A stretch of DNA of 32,829 nt from W0P28-013 sp963593685 (GTDB taxonomy: Bacteria; Bacteroidota; Bacteroidia; Bacteroidales; Paludibacteraceae). A program made the position numbers and the translations under genes. Location of the stretch: positions 1-32,829 of the forward strand of contig CAVBBP010000029.1 of the NCBI GenBank assembly GCA_963593685.1, read 5' to 3'. Positions 1-7,782 of the stretch are shown in pieces. Position 1 is the stretch's first letter. The number at the start of each line of letters is the position of its first letter. A model generated the notes under the pieces. The model did no database searches and was not told the DNA's origin. It worked only from the letters and a program-made list of their open reading frames with translations.

Positions 1-1
1 T

Positions 2-97
2 TTCGGAACGCGAACACGGCATTGGGCGGCGAGTGTCAAAAATCAGGTTTTGTGTTTCGAGAAAGCGGAATTACTGTTTGAGCGAATGCGAGTTTAA
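2..97 (+). CDS. Possible 3' end of a gene entering from the left edge
   Basis: The frame starting at base 2 is open from the window edge to a TAA at 95-97. Its last residues (ending EKAELLFERMRV) look like an ordinary amphipathic helix. I do not recognise a family. A second frame, starting at base 1, is open to a TGA at 79-81, so this call rests only on how protein-like the reading is. No start lies in the window. The sequence left of base 1 would settle it. Confidence 0.25.
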   Translation, partial: FGTRTRHWAASVKNQVLCFEKAELLFERMRV

Positions 98-147
98 TTC
101 CGCCGAAACCAAAACCGCCAATTTTTGGCAACGCTCGCGCCCCTGCC

Positions 148-322
148 GCGACTTTTCTTTAATTCTTGATTTTGCTCACGCTCGGCAAATCAAAAACGAG
201 TTTTCGTTTGCGCTCGCTCACTCGCAAAATTGGTTCGTTTCTTTTGGTCGTCAAAAGAAATGAACGAAAAGAGCAAACGAAAAAACTTACTTGAGAAACG
301 ACAAAGAAATTTATAGAAATCC
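148..322 (+). repeat. Dispersed leader repeat, copy A, upstream of comF
   Basis: These 175 bases are nearly identical to the reverse complement of 22523-22698, and their outer parts match the reverse complement of 32782-32829. The repeat contains an inverted repeat at 233-265 (14-base arms, one G.T pair, loop GTCGT). It ends with AGAAATTTATAGAAATCC at 305-322, only 8 bases before the comF start. Bases 161-231 form a nested block that is absent from the third copy. The rest of the first 330 bases shows no convincing gene apart from a possible partial frame at the very edge. Confidence 0.85.
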
Positions 323-330
323 CTCTTAAC

Positions 331-1026
331 ATGAAAATAAAGCAGATTTTCGACCATTTCATCGGCATTTTTTACCCGAATCTTTGTTGCGCTTGCGGCA
401 AAGTTTTGGCTGTTGGCGAGGAGGCCATCTGCATGGACTGTCTGCTGCACCTGCCACGCACGCGTCTGCACCTCGAGCGCGACAACAAACTCGAAAAACG
501 CTTTTGGGGCAAGGCGGCCATCGAGCGCGCCACCGCCTTCTACTACTTCGAAAAAGGGTCGCGCTACCGCACCATTCTCCACCAGTTGAAGTACAAAAAC
601 GGCACGCAAATCGGCTTTGTGATGGCAAAATACGCCGCCACAGAGTTGCTCGAATCGCCTGATTTTCAACAATTTGATTACATTGTGCCTGTGCCGCTCC
701 ACCCGAAAAAATTTGCCAAACGCGGCTACAACCAAGCCGAATGCATTGCCCAAGGGCTGGCGGCGGTGATGGGTGCGCCCGTGGAAACGAAAAATCTCTA
801 CCGCGCCATCGAAAATCCCACGCAGACGAAAAAATCGGTGTACGAGCGTTGGGAAAATACCAAGGGCATTTTTGCGCTGCACGACGCCGACCTGTTTGCC
901 GACAAACGCATACTCATCGTGGACGATGTGCTGACGACGGGCTCCACGCTCATCGCTTGCGCCGAGGCGATATTGGCGCAAACGCCAACGGCGCGCATCT
1001 CGGTTTTCACGCTGGCGGCAGCATAA
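331..1026 (+). CDS. comF: ComF family phosphoribosyltransferase-like protein
   Basis: A 231-residue protein of the usual ComF length. The N-terminus has a zinc-ribbon pattern (Cys19/Cys22 and Cys34/Cys37). The C-terminal half is a type I phosphoribosyltransferase fold, with the PRPP-binding loop ILIVDDVLTTGST near residues 194-206 and the family motif KRGYNQAE near 133. ComF proteins are linked to DNA uptake and processing in naturally competent bacteria, but most Bacteroidota homologues are untested, so DNA uptake is only a family expectation. There is no signal peptide, so it should be cytoplasmic. It is followed after 14 bases by a glycosyltransferase, probably co-transcribed. The start at 331 is the only ATG giving the zinc ribbon, and the leader is a dispersed repeat element. 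Confidence 0.9.
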   Translation: MKIKQIFDHFIGIFYPNLCCACGKVLAVGEEAICMDCLLHLPRTRLHLERDNKLEKRFWGKAAIERATAFYYFEKGSRYRTILHQLKYKNGTQIGFVMAKYAATELLESPDFQQFDYIVPVPLHPKKFAKRGYNQAECIAQGLAAVMGAPVETKNLYRAIENPTQTKKSVYERWENTKGIFALHDADLFADKRILIVDDVLTTGSTLIACAEAILAQTPTARISVFTLAAA

Positions 1027-1040
1027 AAAAGTGTGGTAAA

Positions 1041-2129
1041 ATGGTCGTTTTATCCATCGCAACATACATTTTCGTTGGGCTTTATGCGCTGATAGTCGTT
1101 GCATTTGCTATCGGCTGGCTGCGGCTGCCGCATTTTGACGAAAAAACGCCGATGAAAACGCCCATTTCGCTCGTTGTTTGCTGCAAAAACGAAGCCGACA
1201 ATCTACCGCACCTTTTGGCGACAATCGCCCAACAAACGCACCCCGATTTTGAGGTGATTTTTGCCAACGACCACTCGACCGACACCACCGCAAAAATTCT
1301 CGATGAATTCTGCCAAAATCACACTTTTGCACACACTTTCGACACGGTTGGTAACGGCAAAAAAAACGCCCTGCGCGAAGCCATTGCTCGCACGCACCAC
1401 GACACCATTGTCTGCACCGATGCCGACTGCACACTGCCGCCGAAACATCTGCAAACAATCGCCGATTTTTTTGCCGAAAATGCGCCCGATTTGCTGATTG
1501 GCAGCGTGAAAATGGCGCACAACGGCACGCTGTTTCAGCAACTGCAAGCGTTGGAATTTGCCTCGCTGGTAGCATCGACGGCGGGCGCATGCGGCATAGG
1601 CAAGCCCATCATGTGCAACGGCGCAAACCTTGCGTTCAAAAAGCAGGTGTGGCAGGTCTGCAGCGACCAACTGCACGACAGCACGCCTTCGGGCGATGAC
1701 CTGTTTTTGCTGCACGCCGTGAAGAAAATGGGCGGTAAAATCGCTTTTTTGAAGAGTGAAAACGCCGTGGTAACCACGCAGCCGCAGGCTACGCTCGGTC
1801 GGTTTGTGCGCCAGCGTGCGCGATGGAGTTCCAAAGCCACCGCCTACACCGACCCTGCAACCATTGCCGTGGCGTGTGTTGTTTTGGGCGTGTCGCTGCT
1901 GATTTTAGCCGATTTTATCGGCATTTTTTGGCAGTTTGCCACACTTGTGCCGTTTCTCATTGCTTTCGGCGCAAAATTTGCGATAGATACGGCATTTTTA
2001 GCCCTTTTCCTGCCCTTTACGCAGCAACGCCGACTGCTACTCCACACGCCCCTTTTGAGCGCAATCTACCCCATCTACATCGCCTACGCTGCCCTACGCG
2101 GCCTCACGGGGAAAGTTCGGTGGAAATAG
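1041..2129 (+). CDS. Membrane-anchored family 2 glycosyltransferase
   Basis: A 362-residue protein with the GT2 inverting-transferase layout. It has an N-terminal membrane helix (about residues 5-27), a nucleotide-sugar domain opening with SLVVCCKNEADNL (43-55), a DAD metal-binding motif at 127-129, an acceptor/catalytic GDD near 217 and an RQRARW motif near 265. Two or three C-terminal membrane helices follow. The QxxRW-like motif and membrane topology resemble processive synthases and lipid-linked sugar transferases, so it probably moves a sugar from a nucleotide donor to an envelope acceptor. The substrate is unknown. The frame stays open upstream to 741, but that part overlaps comF out of frame; the ATG at 1041 lies 14 bases after the comF stop and is chosen. 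Confidence 0.88.
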   Translation: MVVLSIATYIFVGLYALIVVAFAIGWLRLPHFDEKTPMKTPISLVVCCKNEADNLPHLLATIAQQTHPDFEVIFANDHSTDTTAKILDEFCQNHTFAHTFDTVGNGKKNALREAIARTHHDTIVCTDADCTLPPKHLQTIADFFAENAPDLLIGSVKMAHNGTLFQQLQALEFASLVASTAGACGIGKPIMCNGANLAFKKQVWQVCSDQLHDSTPSGDDLFLLHAVKKMGGKIAFLKSENAVVTTQPQATLGRFVRQRARWSSKATAYTDPATIAVACVVLGVSLLILADFIGIFWQFATLVPFLIAFGAKFAIDTAFLALFLPFTQQRRLLLHTPLLSAIYPIYIAYAALRGLTGKVRWK

Positions 2130-2168
2130 CCCTCTTTTCGGCAGATTAAAGATACTCCAACAAAATTA

Positions 2169-2195
2169 GTAGGGACGCAATGTGTGCGCCCCTAC
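2169..2195. terminator. Palindrome between convergent genes, possible bidirectional terminator
   Basis: GTAGGGACGCA and TGCGCCCCTAC form an 11-base stem with one mismatch and a five-base loop. It sits between the ends of the glycosyltransferase (+) and the DUF975 gene (-). There is no long T-run, so termination is uncertain. The core GGACGCA...TGCG is shared with palindromes at 16002, 24571 and 27485, which suggests a dispersed element. Confidence 0.5.
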
Positions 2196-2221
2196 AATCG
2201 TTTTATTCGTCTTGCGGAAAT

Positions 2222-2821
2222 TTATTCTGCTGGTACAGCAACCTCTTCGGCGGCTTTCAACTCCTCGTAGAAATGGCTGTGTGCTGTCTGAATGTAAGGA
2301 ACAACCCACAGAAGAGCGATACCAAGCGTCAGCAGTCCGAGCAGGAACCAGCCGATGAAACTCAAATCGAGCAGAAACAGACGGCCTTTGTGTCCTTTCA
2401 TCATTTTCATGCTGCGTTCGATGCAGTCGTTTGCGCCCAATTCGGGATTGTCGAGCGCAATGTAATAGGTCATCGCGTAGGAGTAGGACTTGATGATGCC
2501 CGGAATGAACAGCAACAACGACCACAAAAAGACAAAGATGGTTGTCAGCAATACGGTGCCGAGCGCGCGGCCGTAGCAGTTGAAACAGTCGAACATTTTT
2601 CCAACAAGACCATTTTTGTCGCCACGCACAAAGCGCAGATACAACTGTTCCACACTGAAACCGACGGGCAGCACAACAAAAATGCTCAACAAGAAGCCGA
2701 TGTACGGAATGCTCTGCACGGCAGAAAGAACAAAAACCAGCAGCATAACAATTACTGGCATAGTCCAGTTGCCGCTCAACGATTGGCGAGCCAAGGCTCT
2801 GATTTCAGAATTTGTTTTCAT
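2222..2821 (-). CDS. DUF975 family integral membrane protein
   Basis: A 199-residue polytopic membrane protein. The N-terminal MKTNSEIRALARQSLSGNW, followed by about four to five hydrophobic stretches (roughly residues 19-35, 40-57, 88-108 and 150-175), and the highly conserved central patch IPGIIKSYSYAM...NPEL...CIERSMKMMKGHKG (about 108-147) match the DUF975 family. No biochemical role is established for these proteins. It is the last gene of a long minus-strand series of envelope genes, 128 bases downstream of a lipoprotein gene. That gap is AT-rich and contains only a weak promoter-like TAATTTTA, so it may have its own promoter or be the operon tail. Confidence 0.85.
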   Translation of the reverse strand: MKTNSEIRALARQSLSGNWTMPVIVMLLVFVLSAVQSIPYIGFLLSIFVVLPVGFSVEQLYLRFVRGDKNGLVGKMFDCFNCYGRALGTVLLTTIFVFLWSLLLFIPGIIKSYSYAMTYYIALDNPELGANDCIERSMKMMKGHKGRLFLLDLSFIGWFLLGLLTLGIALLWVVPYIQTAHSHFYEELKAAEEVAVPAE

Positions 2822-2949
2822 ACAATTTTAATTTAGGGTTAAACAATGGTGCTGTAAAATTACAATATTTTTTTGAAATAAGATTTTTTTCAAAAAAAAT
2901 GTTTTGCTAAAAAATTGCAAGGTTCAAGACACATTATATCCTATACGCT

Positions 2950-3585
2950 TCAACGCTGCGATTTGTATGTCGCCTCGTCCACAAATTCGAGATGGTCGAA
3001 ATCGGCGCATTTGCGTGCATCGAGAATGTGGTAAGTAACGAGTTTTTGACCTTTCGGCAATTTCACATAATACCACTGCGTGATGCTTGACGGCAACTGT
3101 ACAGGTCTTGCCGCATCAATGCACTGCGACTGCGCATTACAAGCGATGCATTTCTGCGTATTGTAGCCAATCTGGCGGCTAATAACATAATCATCGAATA
3201 GACTATACCCATAAGAAATAGGAGTGCTTATCGCTTGTGTCAATTCGGCGTACACTTCCACTTCGATATATCTCCAATTGGCTGTAGATATAAAGACAGA
3301 ATCGACTGTATAGCCGAGATCGTCGGCGCAAACAAACGGCAGTGGGCGCGCAACCACCTTTTGAAGTTCGTCACCAACCTTTTTGTTGGTTTTGACATGC
3401 AATTCGTCGATTTTTTTCCCGAACTTCTTGTAATCCCCTTCGCGTTGTTTGATTGTCAACTCTTTACATTTTTCGTCAGCGGCAATGGCCAAAGCGGGAA
3501 TTTTGCCCAAATAAGGATTGCTCTTCGTGCAACTTGCACACAGTGCTGCGACAACGCACAGCGAAATAAAAATTCTCTTTTTCAT
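2950..3585 (-). CDS. Putative lipoprotein of unknown function
   Basis: A 211-residue protein with a typical lipoprotein signal: basic MKKR, a hydrophobic core, then Cys16 and Cys19 (Cys19 is the likelier lipidated residue, in LCASC). The mature part begins TKSNPYLGKIPALAIAADEK, has a lysine-rich helical section (about 40-75), then a beta-rich region. A CIAC...C cluster near residues 143-155 could be a disulfide or metal site. I do not recognise a family. It starts 75 bases after the stop of the zinc-ribbon/TPR gene and is probably part of the same transcript, pointing to an envelope role with the SPFH cluster. Confidence 0.75.
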   Translation of the reverse strand: MKKRIFISLCVVAALCASCTKSNPYLGKIPALAIAADEKCKELTIKQREGDYKKFGKKIDELHVKTNKKVGDELQKVVARPLPFVCADDLGYTVDSVFISTANWRYIEVEVYAELTQAISTPISYGYSLFDDYVISRQIGYNTQKCIACNAQSQCIDAARPVQLPSSITQWYYVKLPKGQKLVTYHILDARKCADFDHLEFVDEATYKSQR

Positions 3586-3660
3586 AAAAAATGGCTTTCG
3601 TTTGTTTCTTTCCCTACTCTATTTCAGGCTTTTCGGGTGCCGCCTAATATCAGTTGCGCT

Positions 3661-5610
3661 CTACTTTTGGTAGGCTGCTACAAGTTTTTCGATGGCTTGC
3701 AAGAACTCCTGTTGGTCGCCAGTGCGCGTTATGGAGTAACTGTAAATATCTTGCGGGCTTTCGCTCTGGTAGTGCAGCACATTGGCGCGCCACTGCGACG
3801 CTATTTTGCGCTCGGTACCACCCACAAATTTGAAGCGTATCCAGTCGGACTGCTCCTTGATGCCGCTGATATTTTTGTAGAATACAGTCTCCTTGTCGTA
3901 ACCGTCGAGGTCGTTGGTAAGTGTGTTCCAGCGTTTTTCTACAAAGGTAACCTTGTCGCGCTGCGGAATGACGATGGTGTAATAAATCGCGCTCAACACT
4001 TGCTCGGGATCGAGTATCAAATTATCGTCGTTGTCGATGCAACGGAAGAAATTCAGCAGATAGATTTTGCCCGCCACATCGCGCTCGTCGATATTAAGGT
4101 CTTGTAGCGTTTTGGTAACTGGGTCGCCAATGCCATCGAAGCCTTTTTTGCCCAAAAAGCGTGCGCAGAAATTGACATAATCGTTCACTGTCGGTCGGTT
4201 GTAGAACCTATCCAACGCATCCTCGTAGGCCTGTCGGTTGGCTGCGTTCCGCCGTTTGGTGCGTTTTCGGCTGTTGCTACATTTGGCAAAATATACGGTT
4301 TGGCAAATGAGGAACACAAGCAAGGGCGAAAGCATCAGCAAGAACCAGAATAGTGTCTCTTTGGAGCGTTCCACATACTTGATTTCGAATGGGCGTTGCA
4401 CTGTTTCGTCGGGGCGTCCCCACACCAAATCGGAGCGTTTGCCCTCTGCGTCGATTGTTTTGTAGCCGTAAATCAGAATCAAGTCGGTGGTCAGCACCAA
4501 ACTGTCGTTTTGCTGCGCCTCTTGAATGGCTTGACGCTCTTTGCGGGTCTTGCCCACGCCGTGGTCGGCTATCTCGTAGGCGTTGAAAATACGCCCCGAA
4601 CAGCCCGCTATCCACGAAAATATAAAGGTAAGCACCAGCATCGTGATAAGCCCTTTCACCAACTTGCCGATAGGCCAACGCGGCAACGACAGCACTTCTG
4701 GTTCATTTGGTTCCCAGAGATTTTCGAAGAAGTTGCGGCGCTCCGCCACCGAAGCCAGTGCGGTTATTTTGTCCTCTTTTTCGTGCAAACCGTAATCGCG
4801 AGAACTTGGAAAATAGCAGACACATGCGTCTAACCTGCCGTAGGGCGGTTTTGAGAATAGATTGTTGCAGTTGGAACAACTGTAACTGCCGTCGTCGTTG
4901 CGCGACAGCACGCCCTGTTTGCCGCAGGCGGGACAAACATAGGCACGCATATTGTATTTTTTGCGATAGAGCCCCGAATCGTCGATAGTGCTGCCGCCAC
5001 GCAACTTACTGAAAAAGAGTTGGTTTTTGGGGTCGGTCAGGCGCACATGCTCCTCAATCTCTTCCAATTCGCCACCCTCGGGCGCAATGCTGCACGCCTC
5101 TTTGACCAGTTCGGCGGGTTGCTCTTTGCTTTGCAGACCGTTGCTCACAAATGCGCCTTGTGCCACAAACGCCATCAGTGCAAGGTATTTGCGTTTGCGC
5201 TGCATTTTGATGGCCGTTTCTATCCACTCTTCGATGCGACGCGCCTCGTCGTGTTCGATGTTCTTTGGCGAACGACCAGCGATGAGCGACAGCGCATAGT
5301 AGTAGTACATATCGGGTTCCATCGGCGACAAATCGACCGCCTGTTTAAAGTTGCGCTGCGCCAATTCGTAATTCTGCAAGCGCAGGTAGAACAAGCCCAT
5401 CGCAAAGAGCGCGTTTGTATCTTTCGGATTGTCGTCGGACTTCTTTTTGAAGAAATTGATGTACTCCGACATGCGCGTGCCGTCGATACGCAGCGGATCC
5501 ACTTCGGACTTAATGAAATTTTGTCCGCCGCAGTAGGGGCATTTATCCAGTTGGTCGAGGCCTATCGGGCCGCCACAATTGGAACATTTCAGGGTTTCTA
5601 ACTTTGCCAT
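3661..5610 (-). CDS. Zinc-ribbon, TPR and two-helix membrane protein
   Basis: A 649-residue multidomain protein. A zinc ribbon at the N-terminus (Cys9/Cys12, Cys24/Cys27) is followed by TPR-like helices (about 64-135). A second zinc ribbon comes next (Cys226/Cys229, Cys245/Cys248). Then come a membrane helix (about 320-339), an approximately 80-residue loop, a second membrane helix (about 419-440), and a charged C-terminal region of about 200 residues with a possible EF-hand-like acidic stretch (RCIDNDDNLILDPEQ). The loop between helices should face the periplasm if the zinc ribbons are cytoplasmic. Its start lies one base after the stop of the upstream membrane gene, so the two are probably translationally coupled. 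Zinc-ribbon/membrane proteins next to an SPFH gene recall Bacillus YdjG, but the similarity is architectural only. Confidence 0.8.
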   Translation of the reverse strand: MAKLETLKCSNCGGPIGLDQLDKCPYCGGQNFIKSEVDPLRIDGTRMSEYINFFKKKSDDNPKDTNALFAMGLFYLRLQNYELAQRNFKQAVDLSPMEPDMYYYYALSLIAGRSPKNIEHDEARRIEEWIETAIKMQRKRKYLALMAFVAQGAFVSNGLQSKEQPAELVKEACSIAPEGGELEEIEEHVRLTDPKNQLFFSKLRGGSTIDDSGLYRKKYNMRAYVCPACGKQGVLSRNDDGSYSCSNCNNLFSKPPYGRLDACVCYFPSSRDYGLHEKEDKITALASVAERRNFFENLWEPNEPEVLSLPRWPIGKLVKGLITMLVLTFIFSWIAGCSGRIFNAYEIADHGVGKTRKERQAIQEAQQNDSLVLTTDLILIYGYKTIDAEGKRSDLVWGRPDETVQRPFEIKYVERSKETLFWFLLMLSPLLVFLICQTVYFAKCSNSRKRTKRRNAANRQAYEDALDRFYNRPTVNDYVNFCARFLGKKGFDGIGDPVTKTLQDLNIDERDVAGKIYLLNFFRCIDNDDNLILDPEQVLSAIYYTIVIPQRDKVTFVEKRWNTLTNDLDGYDKETVFYKNISGIKEQSDWIRFKFVGGTERKIASQWRANVLHYQSESPQDIYSYSITRTGDQQEFLQAIEKLVAAYQK

Positions 5611-5611
5611 A

Positions 5612-6388
5612 TTAACTTCGTGCCATATTTTTCACTATACCAATCTCTTCGACAGCCTGCTGCACAAACCGTTTGACGCTCTTGTCCACTTCGATGAACT
5701 TGTCGCCCTCGGCGGCTTCTGCAGCGTTTTTCAGTTCGTTGCTTCGACTCAGAATTTCGTCCAATTTCTGCATAGCCATCGCGTTTCGCATCACATTTGG
5801 CGTAAGGAATTTCATCGCGTCGGCCAACTTATGAAAGTCGCGCCCATCGACCGAAGTATCGCCCACCATCTTGGTAGTGCAGATATTTTGGTAACCCACT
5901 GCAATAAATTTCATATTGCCGTACAAATCTTGCTGGCGGTTGCGCTCGTCTTGCTGCCTTTGAACCGAATTTTTGTGCGCCACATCAGCGTTGTAGAGCA
6001 GCGTGGCTATCAGTGCCACAACGGCCGTGGCGATAATCAGAATGGAAAAATAGGTTTTCGACAACACCGAGTTGGCACTCGCTATGTCTTCCGAAACCAG
6101 TGCGCCCGGCACGGCAAAAAGATGAACGAGCAACATTGTGCCAACGCTGAACAGAAAGAAAAGTATGCCGTAGGTCCAAACCACAATATAGAATGGTGTG
6201 GAAACATTGCGTGTTTTGGTGAATGCAAGCAACAGCGGGAGTGCGATTTCCAACGCAAGCGTCAGCCCGAAATTGAATTTGTAGAGAAACGACATTTCGG
6301 CGGGCTTCAGCAGCAGAAAAAGTCCTGTGGTGGCAGCAACCAGTATGCCCGCCACCAAAATGGCTGTATTATAACCTTTGTTTTTCAT
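5612..6388 (-). CDS. Four-helix membrane protein with cytoplasmic helical tail
   Basis: A 258-residue protein with four predicted membrane helices (about residues 8-27, 36-55, 67-90 and 110-131). A soluble, charged, helix-rich tail (about 135-258, rich in Gln, Arg, Glu and Lys) could form a coiled coil or bind partners. There is no signal peptide apart from the first helix. I do not recognise a family. It is the middle gene of a three-gene set, 38 bases after the SPFH gene and one base before the zinc-ribbon/TPR gene. This suggests that it is a membrane anchor for the other two, but that is inference from context. Confidence 0.75.
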   Translation of the reverse strand: MKNKGYNTAILVAGILVAATTGLFLLLKPAEMSFLYKFNFGLTLALEIALPLLLAFTKTRNVSTPFYIVVWTYGILFFLFSVGTMLLVHLFAVPGALVSEDIASANSVLSKTYFSILIIATAVVALIATLLYNADVAHKNSVQRQQDERNRQQDLYGNMKFIAVGYQNICTTKMVGDTSVDGRDFHKLADAMKFLTPNVMRNAMAMQKLDEILSRSNELKNAAEAAEGDKFIEVDKSVKRFVQQAVEEIGIVKNMARS

Positions 6389-6426
6389 AATCTATAAATT
6401 TTAGGAGCAAAATTTTTTCTTTGTCG

Positions 6427-7644
6427 TTACATTGCTGGTGGTGGCGGTGGTGGAACAGTGCCAAACAGCGGTGTGAGTTCGGCGCAAGCACTGGCTTTTT
6501 CCCATTGTGCCATGCCCGGTTTCCAAACAAAGGTGTCGCGTGTGAGTTCGCCGCTCTGTACCTTTTGCGCCAGTGCGTTCATGTCGAACGGACCTTGTTG
6601 CGCGTTGTTCACCAAAATGTGGAATGCAGCCGCTGTTGGTGGTGGTGGCGGAACGCTTCCAGCCTGTACGCCTGCGCCCATCACGCCAGCCATCTGCCCC
6701 ATCTGCGAGCCAAATGCGCCGCCCATGCCGAAGCCCATGCCAAGCCCCATGCCTGCGCCCATCAGTTGCCCTGCGCCCTCGTTGCCAGCCGCCTCGCGCA
6801 TAACATCGAACTGCTGCTCCTGTTGGTAGGTGTAGCCCTCGCGTGCACGCTTGCGAGCCAGTGCCATCGACTCGAAATCCATGGCCGAAGCGCTGGTTTG
6901 CGCTTGCAGAATTTGCGCCACATTCGGGTCGTCCTTGTCGAAATTGATAGAGGCAACATCAAAGTTCGTTATGCGCAAACCGTAGGTAGCAAACTCCTCG
7001 TTGATGGCGTTGCGCACAAAGTCGGACACCTCGTCCAAGTAGGCACTCAACTTGACGATGGTGATGTTGTTTTGTGTAACATAGCGGCTGATGCAACTCG
7101 ACAATTTTCTGACAATCAGCGATTTGAACTGGTCGATAATGTCGTCGTTGGTGGTTAGGTGCAGTGTGCCAACCATCTGCACAAGAAACGCCGCCGAGTC
7201 GGAAATTTGGATACCATATTCGCCAAACGAGCGCACGGGCACCGACACTTGATAGAGTGGGTCAAGCAGATCGACGGGGCGCGGCGTGCCAAATTTCAGG
7301 TTACGGCGCACTGTTTTGTTCACATACCACACTTCGGCAGTGAATGGTGTGCGTTCGCCAAACGGCAGATTGACCAATTTTTGCAAAATCGGTATGTTGT
7401 TGGCCGATAGTGTGTGTGTACCGGGGCCGAACACATCGGCCACTGCGCCACCTTTGAAAAAGACGGCTTCTTGGCTTTCGTTCACTATCAGTTGTGCGCC
7501 TGTGGTCAAATTGTCGTACGGAAATTTCCATACCAATTCGTCGGCTTCGCCGTTGTATTTGATGACATCTATCAAGCCTTTGCGCTCAATTCCTTGACCG
7601 TCGTAGGTGATACCATCGGTGCGTTGTTTGTTGAATAGTCCCAT
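6427..7644 (-). CDS. SPFH (YdjI-type) protein with C-terminal GYF_2 domain
   Basis: A 405-residue soluble protein. The N-terminal third (about residues 20-260) is an SPFH/Band 7 domain of the YdjI type, with LVWKFPYDNLTTGAQLIVNE and VFFKGGAVADVFGPGTHTL. A helical part follows, then a Gly/Met-rich linker (about 295-330). The C-terminal GYF_2-like module (about 345-395, with GPF near the start and FVWKPGMAQWEKA) ends in polyproline. SPFH proteins form oligomeric scaffolds at membranes. In Bacillus, YdjI works with the membrane proteins YdjG and YdjH to recruit the phage-shock protein PspA. GYF_2 domains are thought to bind partner peptides. It heads a three-gene set with two membrane proteins just downstream; no PspA gene is present in the window. 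A terminator precedes it, so it needs its own promoter, which I could not locate. Confidence 0.9.
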   Translation of the reverse strand: MGLFNKQRTDGITYDGQGIERKGLIDVIKYNGEADELVWKFPYDNLTTGAQLIVNESQEAVFFKGGAVADVFGPGTHTLSANNIPILQKLVNLPFGERTPFTAEVWYVNKTVRRNLKFGTPRPVDLLDPLYQVSVPVRSFGEYGIQISDSAAFLVQMVGTLHLTTNDDIIDQFKSLIVRKLSSCISRYVTQNNITIVKLSAYLDEVSDFVRNAINEEFATYGLRITNFDVASINFDKDDPNVAQILQAQTSASAMDFESMALARKRAREGYTYQQEQQFDVMREAAGNEGAGQLMGAGMGLGMGFGMGGAFGSQMGQMAGVMGAGVQAGSVPPPPPTAAAFHILVNNAQQGPFDMNALAQKVQSGELTRDTFVWKPGMAQWEKASACAELTPLFGTVPPPPPPAM

Positions 7645-7725
7645 GAGTGTAGTTTGGTTAAGTTGTTTCTCTCTTTTCCCCGATTTTGGCAGGAAAAAGC
7701 ATCTTGACTCTCGTAATTTTTGCGA

Positions 7726-7768
7726 AAAAAGTTGTTACGGCACAAAACTGTGGCCGTAGCAACTTTTT
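7726..7768 (-). terminator. Rho-independent terminator at the end of the five-gene exported-protein operon
   Basis: AAAAAGTTGTTACGG (7726-7740) pairs with CCGTAGCAACTTTTT (7754-7768), with one mismatch in 15 pairs. A/T runs on both sides make it terminator-like in either direction. It lies 15 bases after the stop of the lipoprotein gene at 7783 and before the SPFH gene, so it separates the two minus-strand transcription units. Confidence 0.85.
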
Positions 7769-7782
7769 GAAAACAGATTTGA

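Noticed and set aside
33..263. 76-codon frame near the left edge
   Set aside because: It is a translation of the dispersed leader repeat; the matching copy at 22.6 kb is not open in the same way.
741..1040. Upstream extension of the glycosyltransferase frame
   Set aside because: It lies inside comF in another frame and has no family similarity; the ATG at 1041 gives the expected N-terminal membrane helix.
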